A model generated the notes under the pieces. The model worked only from the letters and a program-made list of their open reading frames with translations, searched no databases and was not told where the DNA came from. From Polyangium sp. y55x31 (GTDB lineage Bacteria; Myxococcota_A; Polyangia; Polyangiales; Polyangiaceae), in the NCBI RefSeq assembly GCF_029946505.1, contig NZ_JARZHG010000003.1, forward strand, positions 62,001-126,000: DNA of 64,000 bases. Direction: 5' to 3'. This document shows positions 63,524 to 64,000 of the stretch, piece by piece (the first letter of the stretch is position 1; every line of letters begins with the position of its first letter). The translations under genes and the position numbers were made by a program.

Positions 63524-64000
63524 ATGGCGAGATTTTCACACGTGATATCGGCGATCGATTCGCACACGGGAGGAGAGCCCACCCGGATCGTCCTGAGTGG
63601 CCTGCCGCATCTCCCCGGGGGCACGATGGCCGCGAGGAAGCGGCACATGAACGAGCACCTGGACCACTTCCGCACGCTGCTCATGCGTGAACCCAGGGGG
63701 CATCGCGACATGTTCGGGGCCATCCTCACGCCGCCGATTGGCGAGCACAGCCATTACGGCCTCTTGTTCATGGACCACGCGGGCTACCTCGACATGTGTG
63801 GCCACGGCGTGATCGGCGTTGCTACGGTCCTCATCGAGCTGGGCATGATCGCGGCCACGGAGCCGGAGACCGTGGTGATTTTCGACACGCCTGCTGGCGT
63901 GGTCGCAGGTCACGCCAGGGTCGAGGCGGGGCGCGTGGTCGAGGTCGCCGTCGCCAATGTCGCATCGTTCGTCTACGAAAGGCAGGTGGAGCTCACCTTG
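63524..64000 (+). CDS. Proline racemase family protein, 5' part
   Basis: This gene is cut by the window end; 159 codons are visible. The sequence starts MARFSHVISAIDSHTGGEPTR, the typical opening of proline racemases, 4-hydroxyproline 2-epimerases and trans-3-hydroxyproline dehydratases. The first catalytic cysteine is Cys92 in DMCGHGVIG. The second position, which separates racemases and epimerases (Cys) from the dehydratase (Thr), lies beyond the window, so the reaction cannot be assigned. It follows the ligase gene by 113 bases on the same strand and may continue an amino-acid catabolic or modification unit. The ATG was chosen for family fit; its ribosome binding site is weak (GAGG nine bases upstream). 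Confidence 0.88.
   Translation, partial: MARFSHVISAIDSHTGGEPTRIVLSGLPHLPGGTMAARKRHMNEHLDHFRTLLMREPRGHRDMFGAILTPPIGEHSHYGLLFMDHAGYLDMCGHGVIGVATVLIELGMIAATEPETVVIFDTPAGVVAGHARVEAGRVVEVAVANVASFVYERQVELTL

Noticed and set aside
1-64000. tRNA, rRNA, CRISPR, insertion sequence and attachment-site search
   Set aside because: No cloverleaf-like segment, repeat-spacer array, transposase frame or terminal inverted repeats with target duplication was noticed by eye. This is a limited search without tools.

Overview
The window looks like a chromosome segment of a GC-rich myxobacterium, most likely of the Sorangium/Polyangium group. The support is the strongly GC-biased third codon positions, a very large NRPS-PKS protein, a kinase-like/AAA/GAF/PAS regulator of the type common in myxobacteria, a secreted protein ending in a MYXO-CTERM-like Cys/hydrophobic/Arg tail, and several uncharacterised proteins of 1,000 to 2,800 residues. 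No rRNA, tRNA, CRISPR array, insertion sequence or phage gene was found. Everything was read by eye from the sequence. Family names rest on visible motifs, and recalled signature codes are marked as recalled.

Layout. (1) 0.1-6.1 kb: a small membrane protein and a divergent 1,649-residue regulator with a kinase C-lobe lacking its catalytic residues, an AAA ATPase, GAF, PAS and a terminal RsbR-like STAS domain. (2) 6.1-16.8 kb, minus strand: a single 3.57-k-residue synthase ordered A-T-C-A-T-KS-AT-MT-ACP-TE plus an NTF2/SnoaL-like tail. Its first adenylation pocket reads like a beta-amino-acid pocket. (3) 17.2-21.4 kb, minus: a MYXO-CTERM surface protein, a Cys-rich gene remnant and a lipoprotein. 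(4) 21.5-28.9 kb, minus: a compact operon encoding an indigoidine-type glutamine synthetase (A-Ox-T-TE) with a tautomerase at its C-terminus, a pseudouridine-5'-phosphate glycosidase, a HAD phosphatase, a pair of half-size DMT exporters and a eukaryote-type uracil phosphoribosyltransferase. (5) 29.5-31.0 kb: a rhomboid protease with a TPR-like tail. (6) 31.1-59.1 kb: a locus of very large, mostly unrecognised proteins. Two are on the minus strand (a metallophosphoesterase and a protein with eight peptidoglycan-binding-like repeats). Opposite them are four tightly coupled plus-strand genes of 2,796, 1,618, 1,431 and 1,025 residues, followed by a small one. (7) 59.2-64.0 kb: amino-acid enzymes, namely a PLP decarboxylase facing away from an M20 amidohydrolase, a carboxylate-amine ligase and a proline racemase family gene cut by the window end.

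How the parts may work together. The region 4 operon has the parts needed to make a 3-amino-glutarimide/pyridinedione from two glutamine-derived steps, set its tautomer, optionally attach ribose-5-phosphate through carbon, dephosphorylate and export it. The product could be the blue pigment indigoidine, a minimycin-like C-nucleoside, or both. The tautomerase fusion, which carries its own strong internal ribosome binding site, and the linked uracil phosphoribosyltransferase are the least expected pieces. Region 6 is the best candidate for an undescribed system. Its proteins have no recognisable signal peptide. They combine a lipase-like fold, phosphoesterase, wall-binding-like repeats and three kinds of beta-propeller, and they are linked by start/stop overlaps, so they probably act as one assembly.
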